NCBI RefSeq assembly: GCF_011761945.1
Contig: NZ_JAASQV010000001.1
Coordinates: 496,001-560,000, forward strand
Source of the DNA: Sphingomonas leidyi
GTDB lineage: Bacteria > Pseudomonadota > Alphaproteobacteria > Sphingomonadales > Sphingomonadaceae
Length of the DNA: 64,000 nucleotides
Direction: 5' to 3'
How positions within the stretch are numbered: the stretch's first letter is position 1; every line of letters begins with the position of its first letter. The position numbers were made by a program, and so were the translations under genes. A model generated the notes under the pieces. That model ran no database searches and had not been told where the DNA came from. It saw only the letters and a program-made list of their open reading frames with translations. Below, one piece after another: positions 53,207 through 63,236 of the stretch.

Positions 53207-55369
53207 ATGAAGCAAATCGTCCAGTACTTCAACACCGGGGAAACGAAGATCGTCGAGGCGCCAGCACCGACCGCAGGGGCGCAGCAGGTGCTCATCCGGA
53301 CCACCAATACGCTGATCTCGGCCGGGACCGAGCGCATGCTGGTCGGTTTCGGCAAGGCGTCGATGATCCAGAAGGCGCGGCAGCAGCCCGAGCGCGTGAA
53401 GGAAGTGCTCGCCAAGGTGAAGACCGACGGGCTGATGACGACGATCGACGCGGTGCGCTCGAAGCTCGATCAGCCGATCCCGCTCGGATATTGCAATGTC
53501 GGCGAAGTGATCGCGGTAGGGCGTGGCGTCGCCGACATCTCGATCGGCGACCGGGTTGTTTCCAACGGCCCCCATGCCGATGTCGTGGCGGTGGGCCGCA
53601 CGCTCTGCGCGAAGATCCCTGACAGTGTCGATGACGAGACTGCGGCCTTCACCGTGGTCGCGAGTATCGGACTGCAGGGCATTCGCCTAGCTCGGCCAAC
53701 TCTGGGTGAGACGGTGGTCGTCACGGGGGTCGGCCTGGTCGGCCTGCTCACCGTCCAGCTGCTGCGCGCGCAAGGTTGCCGTGTGCTGGCGATCGACTTC
53801 GATTCGGCCAAGCTCGAACTGGCGCGCGGCTTCGGCGCTGAGACCTGCAATCCCGGCAATGGAGAAGATCCCGTTGAGGCCGCAATGGCCTTCAGCCGCG
53901 GGCAGGGCGTGGACGCGGTGATCATCACCGCCTCGACCAGCTCCAACGATCCAGTTACCCAGGCGGCGCACATGTCGCGCAAACGCGGGCGCATCGTGCT
54001 GGTCGGCGTCACCGGCCTCGAGTTGAACCGCGCCGACTTCTACGAGAAGGAGCTGACCTTCCAGGTTTCCTGCTCCTATGGGCCCGGCCGCTACGACCCC
54101 GCCTATGAGAAGGACGGGCATGACTATCCGCTTCCCTTCGTCCGATGGACCGAGGGGCGCAATTTCGAGGCGGTGCTAGACATGATGGCGAGCCGTCAGC
54201 TCGTCACCGAGGCGCTGGTCACGCGCCGCTATCCGTTCGAACAGGCGGGCGATGCCTATGAGGCGCTGACTACCGACAAGTCCGGTCTGGGCCTGCTCCT
54301 GCAATATGCGGCGCCCGTGGAAGAGCGCCTGATCCGCTCCGTCGTGCTGGACGGGCCGAACGCCTTCGTCCGCGGCGGATCCTCGCTGGCCGTGATCGGC
54401 GCCGGCAACTATGCTTCGCGCGTGCTGATCCCGGCCTTTCGCAAGGCGGGCGGGCAGTTGCACACCATCGTCAGTGCCGGGGGGCTCTCGAGCGCAATTA
54501 CCGGCCGCAAGTTCGGCTTCGCCGAAGCATCGAGCGACACCGACGCGGCGATAGCGAACCCGGCTGTGGACATCGTGACGATTGCCACCCGGCATGACAG
54601 TCACGCGCGCCTCACCGCCCAGGCGTTGGCCGCGGGCAAGCACGTCTTTGTCGAGAAGCCGCTCGGACTCACCGAGGCAGACATCGACCTGGTCGAGCAG
54701 GCGTATCGCGAGGCGCATGCCGCGGGTGCGGGCCCCCAGCTGATGGTCGGCTTCAACCGTCGGTTTGCGCCGCAGATCGTGAAGATGAAGGCGCTCCTCG
54801 CGGGTACCCGCGAGCCCAAGTCGTTCGCGATGCTGATGAACGCCGGCGCGATCCCCGGAGATCACTGGACTCAGGACCTGGAGCGCGGGGGGGGGCGGAT
54901 CATCGGCGAGGCCTGCCATTTCATCGATCTGATGCGCTTCCTGGCCGGAAGTCCGATCGTAGCCATTGGCGGGCGGCGGATGGGCCGGCCCGGCGGCGAC
55001 GGGCTGGTGGAGGACAAGGCGTCGATCACGATCGGTTTCGCCGACGGATCTTTCGGGACGCTCATGTATTTCGCGAACGGCGCAAAGAGCTTCCCCAAGG
55101 AAAGGATCGAAGTGTTCGCAGCCGGGCGCACACTGCAGATCGACAATTTCCGTCGGATGAGCGGCTTCTCCTGGCCCCGTTTCTCAAAGCTTAACCTGCG
55201 TCGCCAGGACAAGGGGCAGCAGGATTGCTGCGCGGCCTTCCTGGCCGCGGTCGCCGGCGGTCCTCCGGCGATTCCGGCCGATGAAATCTTCGAAGTCGCA
55301 CGCGCGACGATCGACGTAGCACGGCAGCTCCGCGAGCAGCGGGACGACGCATCGGCGGGCGGGATTTAA
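53207..55369 (+). CDS. Bi-domain oxidoreductase: alcohol dehydrogenase-like plus Gfo/Idh/MocA
   Basis: 720 residues from the ATG at 53207, with GAGG upstream. The first half (about 1-365) is a medium-chain dehydrogenase with [20 protein letters not shown]; the usual structural-zinc cysteines are not evident. The second half (about 385-715) is Gfo/Idh/MocA-like with [28 protein letters not shown] and [15 protein letters not shown]. Such fusions occur in surface-glycan loci, often beside heparinase-like genes, which are absent here. It may oxidise or epimerise a nucleotide sugar; the exact step is unknown. Confidence 0.83.
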   Translation: MKQIVQYFNTGETKIVEAPAPTAGAQQVLIRTTNTLISAGTERMLVGFGKASMIQKARQQPERVKEVLAKVKTDGLMTTIDAVRSKLDQPIPLGYCNVGEVIAVGRGVADISIGDRVVSNGPHADVVAVGRTLCAKIPDSVDDETAAFTVVASIGLQGIRLARPTLGETVVVTGVGLVGLLTVQLLRAQGCRVLAIDFDSAKLELARGFGAETCNPGNGEDPVEAAMAFSRGQGVDAVIITASTSSNDPVTQAAHMSRKRGRIVLVGVTGLELNRADFYEKELTFQVSCSYGPGRYDPAYEKDGHDYPLPFVRWTEGRNFEAVLDMMASRQLVTEALVTRRYPFEQAGDAYEALTTDKSGLGLLLQYAAPVEERLIRSVVLDGPNAFVRGGSSLAVIGAGNYASRVLIPAFRKAGGQLHTIVSAGGLSSAITGRKFGFAEASSDTDAAIANPAVDIVTIATRHDSHARLTAQALAAGKHVFVEKPLGLTEADIDLVEQAYREAHAAGAGPQLMVGFNRRFAPQIVKMKALLAGTREPKSFAMLMNAGAIPGDHWTQDLERGGGRIIGEACHFIDLMRFLAGSPIVAIGGRRMGRPGGDGLVEDKASITIGFADGSFGTLMYFANGAKSFPKERIEVFAAGRTLQIDNFRRMSGFSWPRFSKLNLRRQDKGQQDCCAAFLAAVAGGPPAIPADEIFEVARATIDVARQLREQRDDASAGGI

Positions 55370-55473
55370 GGGGTGGCAATCACTTGTCGACTATGGCAAG
55401 GGCCGCTCCGCACTTGCAGGGAAGGCGGGGCGAGGGCCCGGACACACCGGTTTCCTCGGCTGCAGGGGTTTGG

Positions 55474-56643
55474 ATGAGTCTCAGGATACTCACTGTAATC
55501 GGGACGCGTCCCGAGGCGATCAAGATGGCGCCGTTGTGCGTCGCGCTTGCCCAGGATCCTCGCTTCGAGGCGCGGTTGTGCGTTACCGCGCAGCATCGCG
55601 AGATGCTCGACCAGGTGCTCGATCTCTTCGCACTCCGGCCCGATTTCGATCTCGATATCATGCGCCCGCGGCAGGACCTCACCGACGTGACCTGCGCGAT
55701 CCTGCAGGGGTTGCGCGAAGTGCTGGGGCAATGGCGGCCCGACATCGTGCTGGTGCACGGCGATACCGCGACCACGATGGCGACCAGCATCGCCGCTTAT
55801 TATCAGCAGGTCGCCGTTGGCCATGTCGAAGCCGGGCTGCGCACCGGCAACCTCTATTCGCCCTGGCCGGAAGAGGCGAACCGAAAGCTTGCGGGGGCCC
55901 TTGCCGATCTTCATTTCGCACCCACTCAGGCATCGGCGGACAATCTGCTGCGCGAAGGCGTCTCGCCCGAAGTCATCGCAATCACCGGCAACACGGTGAT
56001 CGATGCGCTGCTTTCGGTCGTCGAGCGATTGGAGGGTGACGCGGCGCAACGGGCCGAGTTCGACGCGCAGTTCAGCATGCTTCGCGAAGGGGCGCGCCTG
56101 TTGCTGGTGACGGGGCATCGGCGTGAGAGCTTCGGGCAGGGGTTCGAGCGTATCTGCGAAGCGCTGGCCCGGACCGCCGTTGAATTCCCCGATCTCGATA
56201 TCGTCTATCCCTTGCATCTTAACCCGAACGTGCGCGAACCGGTGACGCGCCTCCTCTCGGCCGTACCCAATGTCCATCTGATCGAGCCGCTCAACTATCT
56301 TCCGTTCATCTATCTGATGAACCGCTGCGACCTGATACTCACGGATTCGGGCGGTGTGCAGGAAGAGGCGCCATCTCTCGGCAAGCCCGTGCTGGTGATG
56401 CGGGACACTAGCGAGCGACTGGAGGCGGTGAGCGCAGGCACGGTTCGACTGGTTGGAACCGATGTCGAGCGCATCATGGGCAACTTGCGCGAGTTGCTGA
56501 ATGATCGTGACGCTTACGCGAAGATGAGCGGCGCATATAATCCCTATGGCGACGGGAAGGCCTGCAGCCGGATCGTTGAGCGGCTCGCGGCATATGGGCA
56601 GGATTTGCGGCAACGGGATTCCCTGCGTTTGGAGCGAGTATGA
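55474..56643 (+). CDS. wecB: UDP-N-acetylglucosamine 2-epimerase (WecB/WbpI-like)
   Basis: 389 residues from the ATG at 55474, after [68 protein letters not shown] and [20 protein letters not shown] are all diagnostic. It makes UDP-ManNAc from UDP-GlcNAc; close relatives (WbpI) act on UDP-GlcNAc3NAcA. It overlaps the dehydrogenase gene by ATGA, so the pair probably makes UDP-ManNAcA. Confidence 0.9.
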   Translation: MSLRILTVIGTRPEAIKMAPLCVALAQDPRFEARLCVTAQHREMLDQVLDLFALRPDFDLDIMRPRQDLTDVTCAILQGLREVLGQWRPDIVLVHGDTATTMATSIAAYYQQVAVGHVEAGLRTGNLYSPWPEEANRKLAGALADLHFAPTQASADNLLREGVSPEVIAITGNTVIDALLSVVERLEGDAAQRAEFDAQFSMLREGARLLLVTGHRRESFGQGFERICEALARTAVEFPDLDIVYPLHLNPNVREPVTRLLSAVPNVHLIEPLNYLPFIYLMNRCDLILTDSGGVQEEAPSLGKPVLVMRDTSERLEAVSAGTVRLVGTDVERIMGNLRELLNDRDAYAKMSGAYNPYGDGKACSRIVERLAAYGQDLRQRDSLRLERV

Positions 56644-57890
56644 GTTTCGAGACTATCTGCGTTGTTGGCCTGGGGTATATCGGCCTTCCCACGGCCGCGA
56701 TCATCGCATCGCGGCGGCGCAAGGTGATCGGCCTGGACGTCAACCTGGCCGTGGTCGAGAGCATCAATCGCGGCGAGACGCACATCGTCGAGCCGGATCT
56801 CGACGCCGTCGTGCGCATGGCGGTGGCGGACGGGTATCTGCGCGCCACTACCCTGGCCGAGCCGGCCGATGTCTTCGTCGTCGCGGTGCCGACGCCGTTC
56901 CGCGATGGGCACATCCCCGACCTGAGCTATATCGAAGCGGCCAGTCGAACAATCGCGCCGGTGCTGCGGCCGGGCAATCTCGTCATACTCGAATCGACTT
57001 CTCCCGTTGGCGCTACCGAGGCGATGGCCGAATGGCTTGCGGCGGCTCGTCCCGATCTCACCTTCCCGGCAAGTCGCGGCGCTGACAGCGATATCCGCAT
57101 TGCCCATTGCCCCGAGCGCGTGCTGCCGGGGAACGTCCTTCGCGAACTGGTGCAGAACGACCGAGTGATCGGTGGCCTCACCGCGCGTTGCTCGGAAGCG
57201 GCGGTGGCGCTTTACCGCATCTTCGTCGAGGGCGAATGCATGGTCACCGATGCACGCACTGCCGAGATGTGCAAGCTCACGGAGAACAGTTTTCGTGATG
57301 TCAACATTGCATTCGCCAACGAGCTTTCGCTGATTTGCGACGGAATCGGCGTCGATGTGTGGGAGCTAATCCGCCTCGCCAACCGCCATCCGCGAGTCAA
57401 TATCCTGCAGCCTGGCCCCGGCGTCGGGGGGCATTGCATCGCAGTGGATCCCTGGTTCATCGTGCACAGCTCGCCCGGCACCGCTCGCCTGATCCGCAGT
57501 GCCCGCGAGGTGAACGACGGCAAGCCGCATTGGGTGGTCGAGAGGGTTCGCACGCTCGTCGCCGAGCAGGCTGGTCGGGTGAAGGTCGCCTGCATGGGCC
57601 TGGCCTTCAAGCCGAACATCGACGATCTGCGCGAGAGTCCGGCGTTGGACATCTGCCTCGCGCTCGCTTCGACCGGTGATTGCGAGGTGCTTGCCGTCGA
57701 ACCACATATCGAGGAATTGCCGGGCCAATTAGAGGGCAAGGCGCCGCTCGTTTCCGCCGAGCAGGCGGTCCGCGAGGCGGATATCGTCGTCTTCCTGGTC
57801 AACCATTCGGCCTTCCGCGCGCTGCCCCGGGACGGGTTTGGTGACAAGGTGTTGTTTGACGCCTGCGGCTTCTTGCGGAACGGCGCCTAG
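56640..57890 (+). CDS. wecC: UDP-N-acetyl-D-mannosamine dehydrogenase (WecC-like)
   Basis: 416 residues. [19 protein letters not shown] binds NAD, then [39 protein letters not shown] and the catalytic Cys in [15 protein letters not shown]. It oxidises UDP-ManNAc (or UDP-GlcNAc in WbpA relatives) to the uronate. Coupled to wecB. The acidic sugar could be part of the repeat unit or the substrate of the amidotransferase. Confidence 0.9.
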   Translation: MSFETICVVGLGYIGLPTAAIIASRRRKVIGLDVNLAVVESINRGETHIVEPDLDAVVRMAVADGYLRATTLAEPADVFVVAVPTPFRDGHIPDLSYIEAASRTIAPVLRPGNLVILESTSPVGATEAMAEWLAAARPDLTFPASRGADSDIRIAHCPERVLPGNVLRELVQNDRVIGGLTARCSEAAVALYRIFVEGECMVTDARTAEMCKLTENSFRDVNIAFANELSLICDGIGVDVWELIRLANRHPRVNILQPGPGVGGHCIAVDPWFIVHSSPGTARLIRSAREVNDGKPHWVVERVRTLVAEQAGRVKVACMGLAFKPNIDDLRESPALDICLALASTGDCEVLAVEPHIEELPGQLEGKAPLVSAEQAVREADIVVFLVNHSAFRALPRDGFGDKVLFDACGFLRNGA

Positions 57891-57947
57891 GCGCCTTGTC
57901 GATCCTATCATCGCCGGATCGCGTCGGCGAACAAGTCTGGAAAGATC

Positions 57948-58949
57948 ATGATGTTGGAAAACAAGTCAATTCTGGTTACTGGCGGAACCGGTTCCTTCGG
58001 CAATGCCTTTGTGCCGATGACTCTGGCCAAGTATAATCCGCGCAGGATCATCATCTATTCACGCGACGAGATGAAGCAATGGGACATGGCCAAGAAGTTC
58101 GCGGACGACGATCGCGTTCGCTTCTTCATTGGCGACGTGCGTGACCGCGAGAGGCTCTATCGGGCGCTCGACGGCGTCGATTATGTCGTCCACGCGGCTG
58201 CGACCAAGATCGTGCCGACTGCCGAGTACAACCCCTTCGAGTGCGTAAAGACCAACGTTATCGGGGCCATGAACCTGATCGATGCCTGCATCGACAAGAA
58301 GGTGAAGCGGGTGGTCGCCCTGTCGACGGACAAGGCAAGCAGCCCGATCAATCTGTACGGCGCAACCAAGCTGGCCTCGGACAAGCTGTTCGTTTCGGGC
58401 AACTCCTATGCTGGCGGACAGGATACCCGCTTCTCGGTGGTCCGTTATGGTAACGTGATGGGTTCGCGAGGATCGGTCATCCCCTTCTTCCTGTCGATAC
58501 AAGAGAAGGGGGTGCTGCCGATCACCGATCCGCGAATGACCCGCTTCATGATCTCGCTCGAGCAGGGCGTGGAACTGGTCTGGCACGCCTTCGAGGACAT
58601 GCAGGGCGGTGAAATCTACGTGAAGAAGATTCCTTCGATGAAGGTCACCGATGTCGCCAGCGTGATCGGCCCCGATGCGCGGCAGGAAGTCATCGGGATT
58701 CGCCCAGGCGAGAAGCTGCACGAGCAGATGATCAGCGCCGAGGATGCGCTCTACACCTACGAATATCCCGAGCATTTCAAGATTTTGCCTGCGATCCACA
58801 ACTGGAGTGCGGATCCCTATCGGATCAAGGACGGTAGGAAGGTCGCCGAGGATTTCGTCTATTCGAGCGACAATAATCCTGAATGGATGGCGACTGAGGA
58901 ACTCAAGGCTTGGATCGAGCGCAACCGCGAGAAGATCGGGGCGATCTAA
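57948..58949 (+). CDS. pseB: UDP-GlcNAc 4,6-dehydratase (inverting), PseB
   Basis: 333 residues from the ATG at 57948 (an ATG follows at once), preceded by GGAAAG. SILVTGGTGSFGNAFV, YSRDEMKQWDMAKKF, GDVRDRERLYRAL, AAATKIVPTAEYNPFE and STDKASSPINLYGATKL are PseB signatures. It forms UDP-2-acetamido-2,6-dideoxy-L-arabino-4-hexulose, the first step to pseudaminic acid. It overlaps pseC by one base (TAATG). Confidence 0.93.
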   Translation: MMLENKSILVTGGTGSFGNAFVPMTLAKYNPRRIIIYSRDEMKQWDMAKKFADDDRVRFFIGDVRDRERLYRALDGVDYVVHAAATKIVPTAEYNPFECVKTNVIGAMNLIDACIDKKVKRVVALSTDKASSPINLYGATKLASDKLFVSGNSYAGGQDTRFSVVRYGNVMGSRGSVIPFFLSIQEKGVLPITDPRMTRFMISLEQGVELVWHAFEDMQGGEIYVKKIPSMKVTDVASVIGPDARQEVIGIRPGEKLHEQMISAEDALYTYEYPEHFKILPAIHNWSADPYRIKDGRKVAEDFVYSSDNNPEWMATEELKAWIERNREKIGAI

Positions 58950-60115
58950 TGGATTTCATTCCCTACGGCCGGCAGCACATCACTGACGAGGATATTGCCG
59001 CAGTCACGGCCGTGCTGAAATCCGACTTTCTGACTCAAGGGCCGTGCGTCCCAGCCTTCGAGCAAGCGCTCGCCGCATATTGCGGCGCGGCGCGCGCGGT
59101 GGCGGTGAACAGTGCGACCTCGGCGCTTCACATCGCCTGCCTTGCGCTGGGGCTGGGCGAGGGTGACTGGCTGTGGACCACGCCGATCACCTTCGTCGCC
59201 TCGTCCAACTGCGCGCTCTATTGCGGGGCGCGGGTGGACTTCGTCGATATCGACCCGACGACGTGCAACATCAGCGTCGAGGCGCTTGCCGCGAAGCTGG
59301 AACGGGCCGAGCGCCAGGGCAGGCTTCCAAAGATCGTGGTGCCGGTGCACCTCAGCGGCCAGTCTTGCGACATGGCGGCGATCCGGGCGCTTGCCGACCG
59401 CTATGGCTTCAAGCTGATAGAGGACGCCTCGCATGCGGTCGGCGGCCGCTATCGGGGCAAGCCGGTCGGCAGCTGCGAATTCAGCGACATCACCATCTTC
59501 AGCTTCCATCCCGTCAAGATCGTCACGACTGCCGAAGGCGGCGCGGCGCTGACCAACGATCCCGTCCTGGCGCGCCGGATGGAATTGCTGCGCAGCCACG
59601 GCATCACTCGCGAAGCAGCGGAGATGACGCACGCGTCCGATGGTCCCTGGTACTATCAGCAGATCGATCTGGGCTTCAATTATCGCCTGACCGAGCTCCA
59701 GGCCGCGTTGGGGCTGAGTCAGCTCGCGCGCATCGACGAGTATGTCGCGGGCCGCCACCGCATCGCCGCGCGCTACGATGCGCTGCTCGCGGAATTTCCG
59801 GTCATCGTGCCGCACAATATCCCCGAATCCTATTCGGGGCTGCACCTCTATGTCGTGCAGATCGACACCGATCGCACCAACCGCGACCATCGTACCGTGT
59901 TCGAGGCGCTCCGTAACGACGGGATCGGGGTGAACCTCCACTATATCCCGGTGCATCTGCAGCCCTATTACCGGGCATTTGGTTTCCAGCCCGGCGATTT
60001 CCCCGCGGCCGAGCGCTATTACTCGCGTGCCATCAGTATTCCGATGTACCCGCAGCTCGACGACGAGGCGGTCGAGCGGGTCGTGGCGAGCCTGGGTAGA
60101 GCGCTGCGCGGATGA
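58949..60115 (+). CDS. pseC: UDP-4-amino-4,6-dideoxy sugar aminotransferase, PseC
   Basis: 388 residues of the DegT/DnrJ/EryC1 family: FIPYGRQHITDEDIAAV, FLTQGPCVPAFE, VNSATSALHIACLALG, IEDASHAVGGRYRGKPVG and the PLP-lysine in FSFHPVKIVTTAEGG. It aminates the PseB product at C4. It is followed by the aldo/keto reductase with an ATGA overlap. PseH (acetyltransferase) and PseG, PseI are not in the window. Confidence 0.92.
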   Translation: MDFIPYGRQHITDEDIAAVTAVLKSDFLTQGPCVPAFEQALAAYCGAARAVAVNSATSALHIACLALGLGEGDWLWTTPITFVASSNCALYCGARVDFVDIDPTTCNISVEALAAKLERAERQGRLPKIVVPVHLSGQSCDMAAIRALADRYGFKLIEDASHAVGGRYRGKPVGSCEFSDITIFSFHPVKIVTTAEGGAALTNDPVLARRMELLRSHGITREAAEMTHASDGPWYYQQIDLGFNYRLTELQAALGLSQLARIDEYVAGRHRIAARYDALLAEFPVIVPHNIPESYSGLHLYVVQIDTDRTNRDHRTVFEALRNDGIGVNLHYIPVHLQPYYRAFGFQPGDFPAAERYYSRAISIPMYPQLDDEAVERVVASLGRALRG

Positions 60116-60969
60116 AACTCGCGTTGGGAACCGTCCAGTTCGGGCTCGACTACGGGATCACGGGCAACGGGCAGGTTTCTCCGGCGGAAGTGCGCCGGAT
60201 TCTCGCACAGGCGCGCGCTAGCGGGATCCACGCGCTCGATACCGCCATCGCCTATGGCACCAGTGAAGCTGTGCTCGGCGATGCGGGCGTCGACGGATGG
60301 AGCATCATCACCAAGCTGCCGCCCGGGTTGGCGGGGAGCGAGAATCCGGACGCATGGGTCGCGCGCGAGCTCGAGGGCGCTCTGGCGCGCCTCCGCGTGG
60401 AGCACGTCGCGGGACTGCTGCTCCATCGCCCGGAGCAGCTGCTCGATGCCAACGGCCCGGCGCTCGCTGCGGCGATGCGCAAGGTCAAAGCAAGCGGGCG
60501 GGTCGGGCGGATCGGCATTTCCATCTATTCGCCGGAGGAACTCGATCGAATCTGGCCGGTGCTGCGCCCCGATATCGTGCAATGTCCGTACAGCCTGCTC
60601 GATCGGCGTATCGAGACGAGCGGCTGGCTGGCGCGCCTTGCCGGCGCCGGCATCGAAGTGCATGCGCGTTCGCTGTTCCTGCAGGGCCTGCTGCTCGCCG
60701 ACGCTGAGGCGTTGCCGCCATATTTCGCCAAGTGGAAGCCGCTCTTCACGCGGCTCGGGCAATGGACGGCGCAGCAGCGCACGAGCCAGCTTGCTGCCTG
60801 CCTGCGGTTCGTGCTGGGCAACCCGGCGATCGCGTGCGGCGTGGTCGGAGTGGAGACGGCTTCGCAGCTCCACGAGATCGTCGATGCGGCCGAGGGCGAA
60901 TTGCCGCCCCTTCCGGCCGACCTTGCAACAGACGATCCGGATCTTCTCCTTCCAGGGCGGTGGGCGTGA
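60112..60969 (+). CDS. Aldo/keto reductase of the glycan locus
   Basis: 285 residues. MKLALGTVQFGLDYGI is typical of the sugar-locus branch; the catalytic tetrad is visible as HALDTAIAYG (Asp, Tyr), IITKLP (Lys) and LLLHRP (His). It should reduce or oxidise a carbonyl with NADPH. Standard pseudaminate synthesis has no such step, so it may make a modified sugar in this pathway. Overlaps at both ends show tight co-translation. Confidence 0.85.
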   Translation: MKLALGTVQFGLDYGITGNGQVSPAEVRRILAQARASGIHALDTAIAYGTSEAVLGDAGVDGWSIITKLPPGLAGSENPDAWVARELEGALARLRVEHVAGLLLHRPEQLLDANGPALAAAMRKVKASGRVGRIGISIYSPEELDRIWPVLRPDIVQCPYSLLDRRIETSGWLARLAGAGIEVHARSLFLQGLLLADAEALPPYFAKWKPLFTRLGQWTAQQRTSQLAACLRFVLGNPAIACGVVGVETASQLHEIVDAAEGELPPLPADLATDDPDLLLPGRWA

Positions 60970-61880
60970 GCATGTCGAGCGTGGCGGAACCGCTCCGGCT
61001 CGGCATAGTTGGCATGAGCAAGGGCAATGGTCACCCCTTTTCCTGGGCGGCGATCATCAATGGTTACAATGCCGCTGCGATGGCGAGCTGTCCCTTCTCG
61101 GCTATTCCCGAATATCTGGGCGAGCGCGCCTATCCGGAAGATTTCATCCAGGGCGCGCGCGTGACGCATGTCTGGACCCAGAATCCGGTGCTTTCGCGCC
61201 ATGTCGCCGAAGCCAGCCTGATCGAGACCGTCGTCGAGCGCCCGGAGGATATGATGGGCGCAGTCGATGCCGTGCTTCTCGCGCGCGACGATGCGGAGAA
61301 TCATCGCCGGTTCGCCGAGCCGTTCCTGCGCGCGGGCATCCCGATCTATGTCGACAAGCCGCTGGCTCTGTCGCGCGGCGAAGCGGAGGCGCTGTTCGCC
61401 ATGGCGGCAAGCGAGCGGCATCTCTTCTCTTGCACGGCGCTGCGCTATGCGGCCGAACTGGTGCCGGGCGCCGAGCAACTCGCACGCATCGGTCGGGTGC
61501 GGATGGTCGACGCCTGGGTTCCGAAGTATTGGGACACCTACGCGGTGCATGCGATCGAACCCGTACTGCAGATATTCCCCGATCTTTCAAAGGTTCGGAG
61601 CCATAACCTCGCAATAGTTGGCGGGACCCACCAGCTGAATGTCGTCGCCGAGAACGGGATGGTCGGCAGGTTCACCAGCACCGGCGATGCCATGTCGCCG
61701 ATCGGTTACAGGATTCTGGGCGATTCCGGGTATCTGGACCTCGTCTTTCGCGATTCCTTCTCCGCCTTCAAGGCCGCCTTGATCCGCTTCCTTGCGGTGG
61801 TAAGAGGGCAGGCGACGAATATCGATCGCCGGGAAACGTTAGATGTGGTCGAATTCATTCAGTTGGGAAGGCGATCGTAG
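60966..61880 (+). CDS. Gfo/Idh/MocA-family oxidoreductase (short)
   Basis: 304 residues if the overlapping GTG at 60966 is used, 302 from the ATG at 60972. LRLGIVGMSKGNGHPFSW is an unusual nucleotide-binding loop with GHP; VDAVLLARDDAENHRRFAEP and YVDKPLALS match the family. The C-terminal domain is shorter than usual for these enzymes. Its place among Pse genes suggests a redox step on the nonulosonate or a precursor; the substrate is unknown. Confidence 0.8.
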   Translation: MSMSSVAEPLRLGIVGMSKGNGHPFSWAAIINGYNAAAMASCPFSAIPEYLGERAYPEDFIQGARVTHVWTQNPVLSRHVAEASLIETVVERPEDMMGAVDAVLLARDDAENHRRFAEPFLRAGIPIYVDKPLALSRGEAEALFAMAASERHLFSCTALRYAAELVPGAEQLARIGRVRMVDAWVPKYWDTYAVHAIEPVLQIFPDLSKVRSHNLAIVGGTHQLNVVAENGMVGRFTSTGDAMSPIGYRILGDSGYLDLVFRDSFSAFKAALIRFLAVVRGQATNIDRRETLDVVEFIQLGRRS

Positions 61881-61883
61881 ACA

Positions 61884-63212
61884 ATGAGCAAGAACTCCTA
61901 CAGTTTCGAGAGGTCGCAGCAGCTCATTTCGCGATTGCATGAACTTGTTCCCGGCGGTGGCCATACTTATAGCAAAGGTCTGGATCAGTTTCCTTATAAC
62001 TCGCCGCAGCTGATAAAATCGGCGAAGGGAGCTTATTGTCTCGATGTCGATGGTAATCGGTTTCTGGATTGGGCGATGGGCAACCGCGTCTTCATTCTTG
62101 GCCATGGCGACGAGGATGTGAATGACGCGGTGAAGGCCGCGATCGACCAAGGGGTGAACTACACGCGTCCCGGACTGCTGGAGCTGGAGGTCGCCGAATA
62201 TCTGCTCGGTCTCCACCCCTGGGCAGGGATGGTGAAGTTCGGTAAGAATGGTTCCGATGTCACGACCGCGGCAATCAAGCTCGCCCGCGCCGCGACGGGT
62301 CGCAAGCTGGTTGCGGTTTGCGGGGATCATCCGTTCTTTTCGACGCACGACTGGTTCATCGGGGCGACTCAGATGGACGCGGGTGTCCCGGCCGAGGAAA
62401 GCGGGTGGACGGTCAAGTTCCGCTACAACGACATCGCTTCGGTGGAGGAGCTGTTCGCGCGCTATCCGGGGCAGATCGCTGCGCTGATCCTTGAGCCGGT
62501 CAAGAACGACGAGCCGGTCGACGATTTTCTCCAGCGGCTGCGCGATATCACCAAGCGCGAGGGCACGGTGCTCGTGTTCGACGAGATGATCGCGGCGATG
62601 CGTTTCCATCCGCTCGGCGCGCATCACCTCTACGGGGTGCAGCCTGATCTCGCGACTTATGGCAAGGCAGTCTCCAACGGTTTCAGCTTCTCGTTCCTGA
62701 TCGGCGACAAGGAATTGATGAAGCTGGGCGGGCTGCAACACGACAAGCCACGAGTCTTCCTGCTTTCGCAGACCCATGCCTCGGAAACCGTGGGCCTGGC
62801 GGCTTGCATGGCGACGATGCGGAAATGCATCGCGGAGGATGTATCGGCGTATGTCTGGCGTCTCGGCAGGCAGATGAAGGAGGGCTTCCAAGCACTCGCA
62901 GGCTCGGTCGGCGTCGCGGACCATGTGCGGATCATCGGTTTCGACTGCAATCCCCAGATCCTTTGCACCAGGGCGGACGGTACCTATTGGCCGGAGCTGC
63001 ACACCAGCTTCCATGAAGAGGTCGTCGCCGCGGGCGTACTGATCCCCTGGATCTCGATCACTTCAGCGCACGGGCACACCGAGCTGGAACGGACCTTCGA
63101 CGCGCTGCGTGCCGGCATGGAGAAGGTGAATCGCGTCCTCAATAGCGACATGGACGTCGTCTCGACCTATCAGGGCGAGGCGGTGAAGCCGGTTTTTCGC
63201 AAGTACAACTGA
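61884..63212 (+). CDS. Class III aminotransferase (glutamate-1-semialdehyde aminomutase-like)
   Basis: 442 residues. PGGGHTYSKGLDQFP at the N-terminus, GNRFLDWAMGNRVFILGH, VKFGKNGSDVTTAAIKLAR, LVFDEMIAAMRF and the PLP-lysine in ATYGKAVSNGFSFSFL. It resembles HemL but sits in a sugar locus and lacks the usual HemL context, so it more likely aminates a sugar or sugar acid. Similar genes occur in some nonulosonate and flagellin-glycan clusters. It starts four bases after the previous gene. Confidence 0.85.
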   Translation: MSKNSYSFERSQQLISRLHELVPGGGHTYSKGLDQFPYNSPQLIKSAKGAYCLDVDGNRFLDWAMGNRVFILGHGDEDVNDAVKAAIDQGVNYTRPGLLELEVAEYLLGLHPWAGMVKFGKNGSDVTTAAIKLARAATGRKLVAVCGDHPFFSTHDWFIGATQMDAGVPAEESGWTVKFRYNDIASVEELFARYPGQIAALILEPVKNDEPVDDFLQRLRDITKREGTVLVFDEMIAAMRFHPLGAHHLYGVQPDLATYGKAVSNGFSFSFLIGDKELMKLGGLQHDKPRVFLLSQTHASETVGLAACMATMRKCIAEDVSAYVWRLGRQMKEGFQALAGSVGVADHVRIIGFDCNPQILCTRADGTYWPELHTSFHEEVVAAGVLIPWISITSAHGHTELERTFDALRAGMEKVNRVLNSDMDVVSTYQGEAVKPVFRKYN

Positions 63213-63236
63213 TTCCTGGACTTGTCGGAGATTGCG

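Noticed and set aside
61884..63212. Class III aminotransferase as hemL (haem synthesis)
   Set aside because: Context is a glycan operon between a Gfo/Idh/MocA gene and a cytidylyltransferase gene; a sugar role is more likely.
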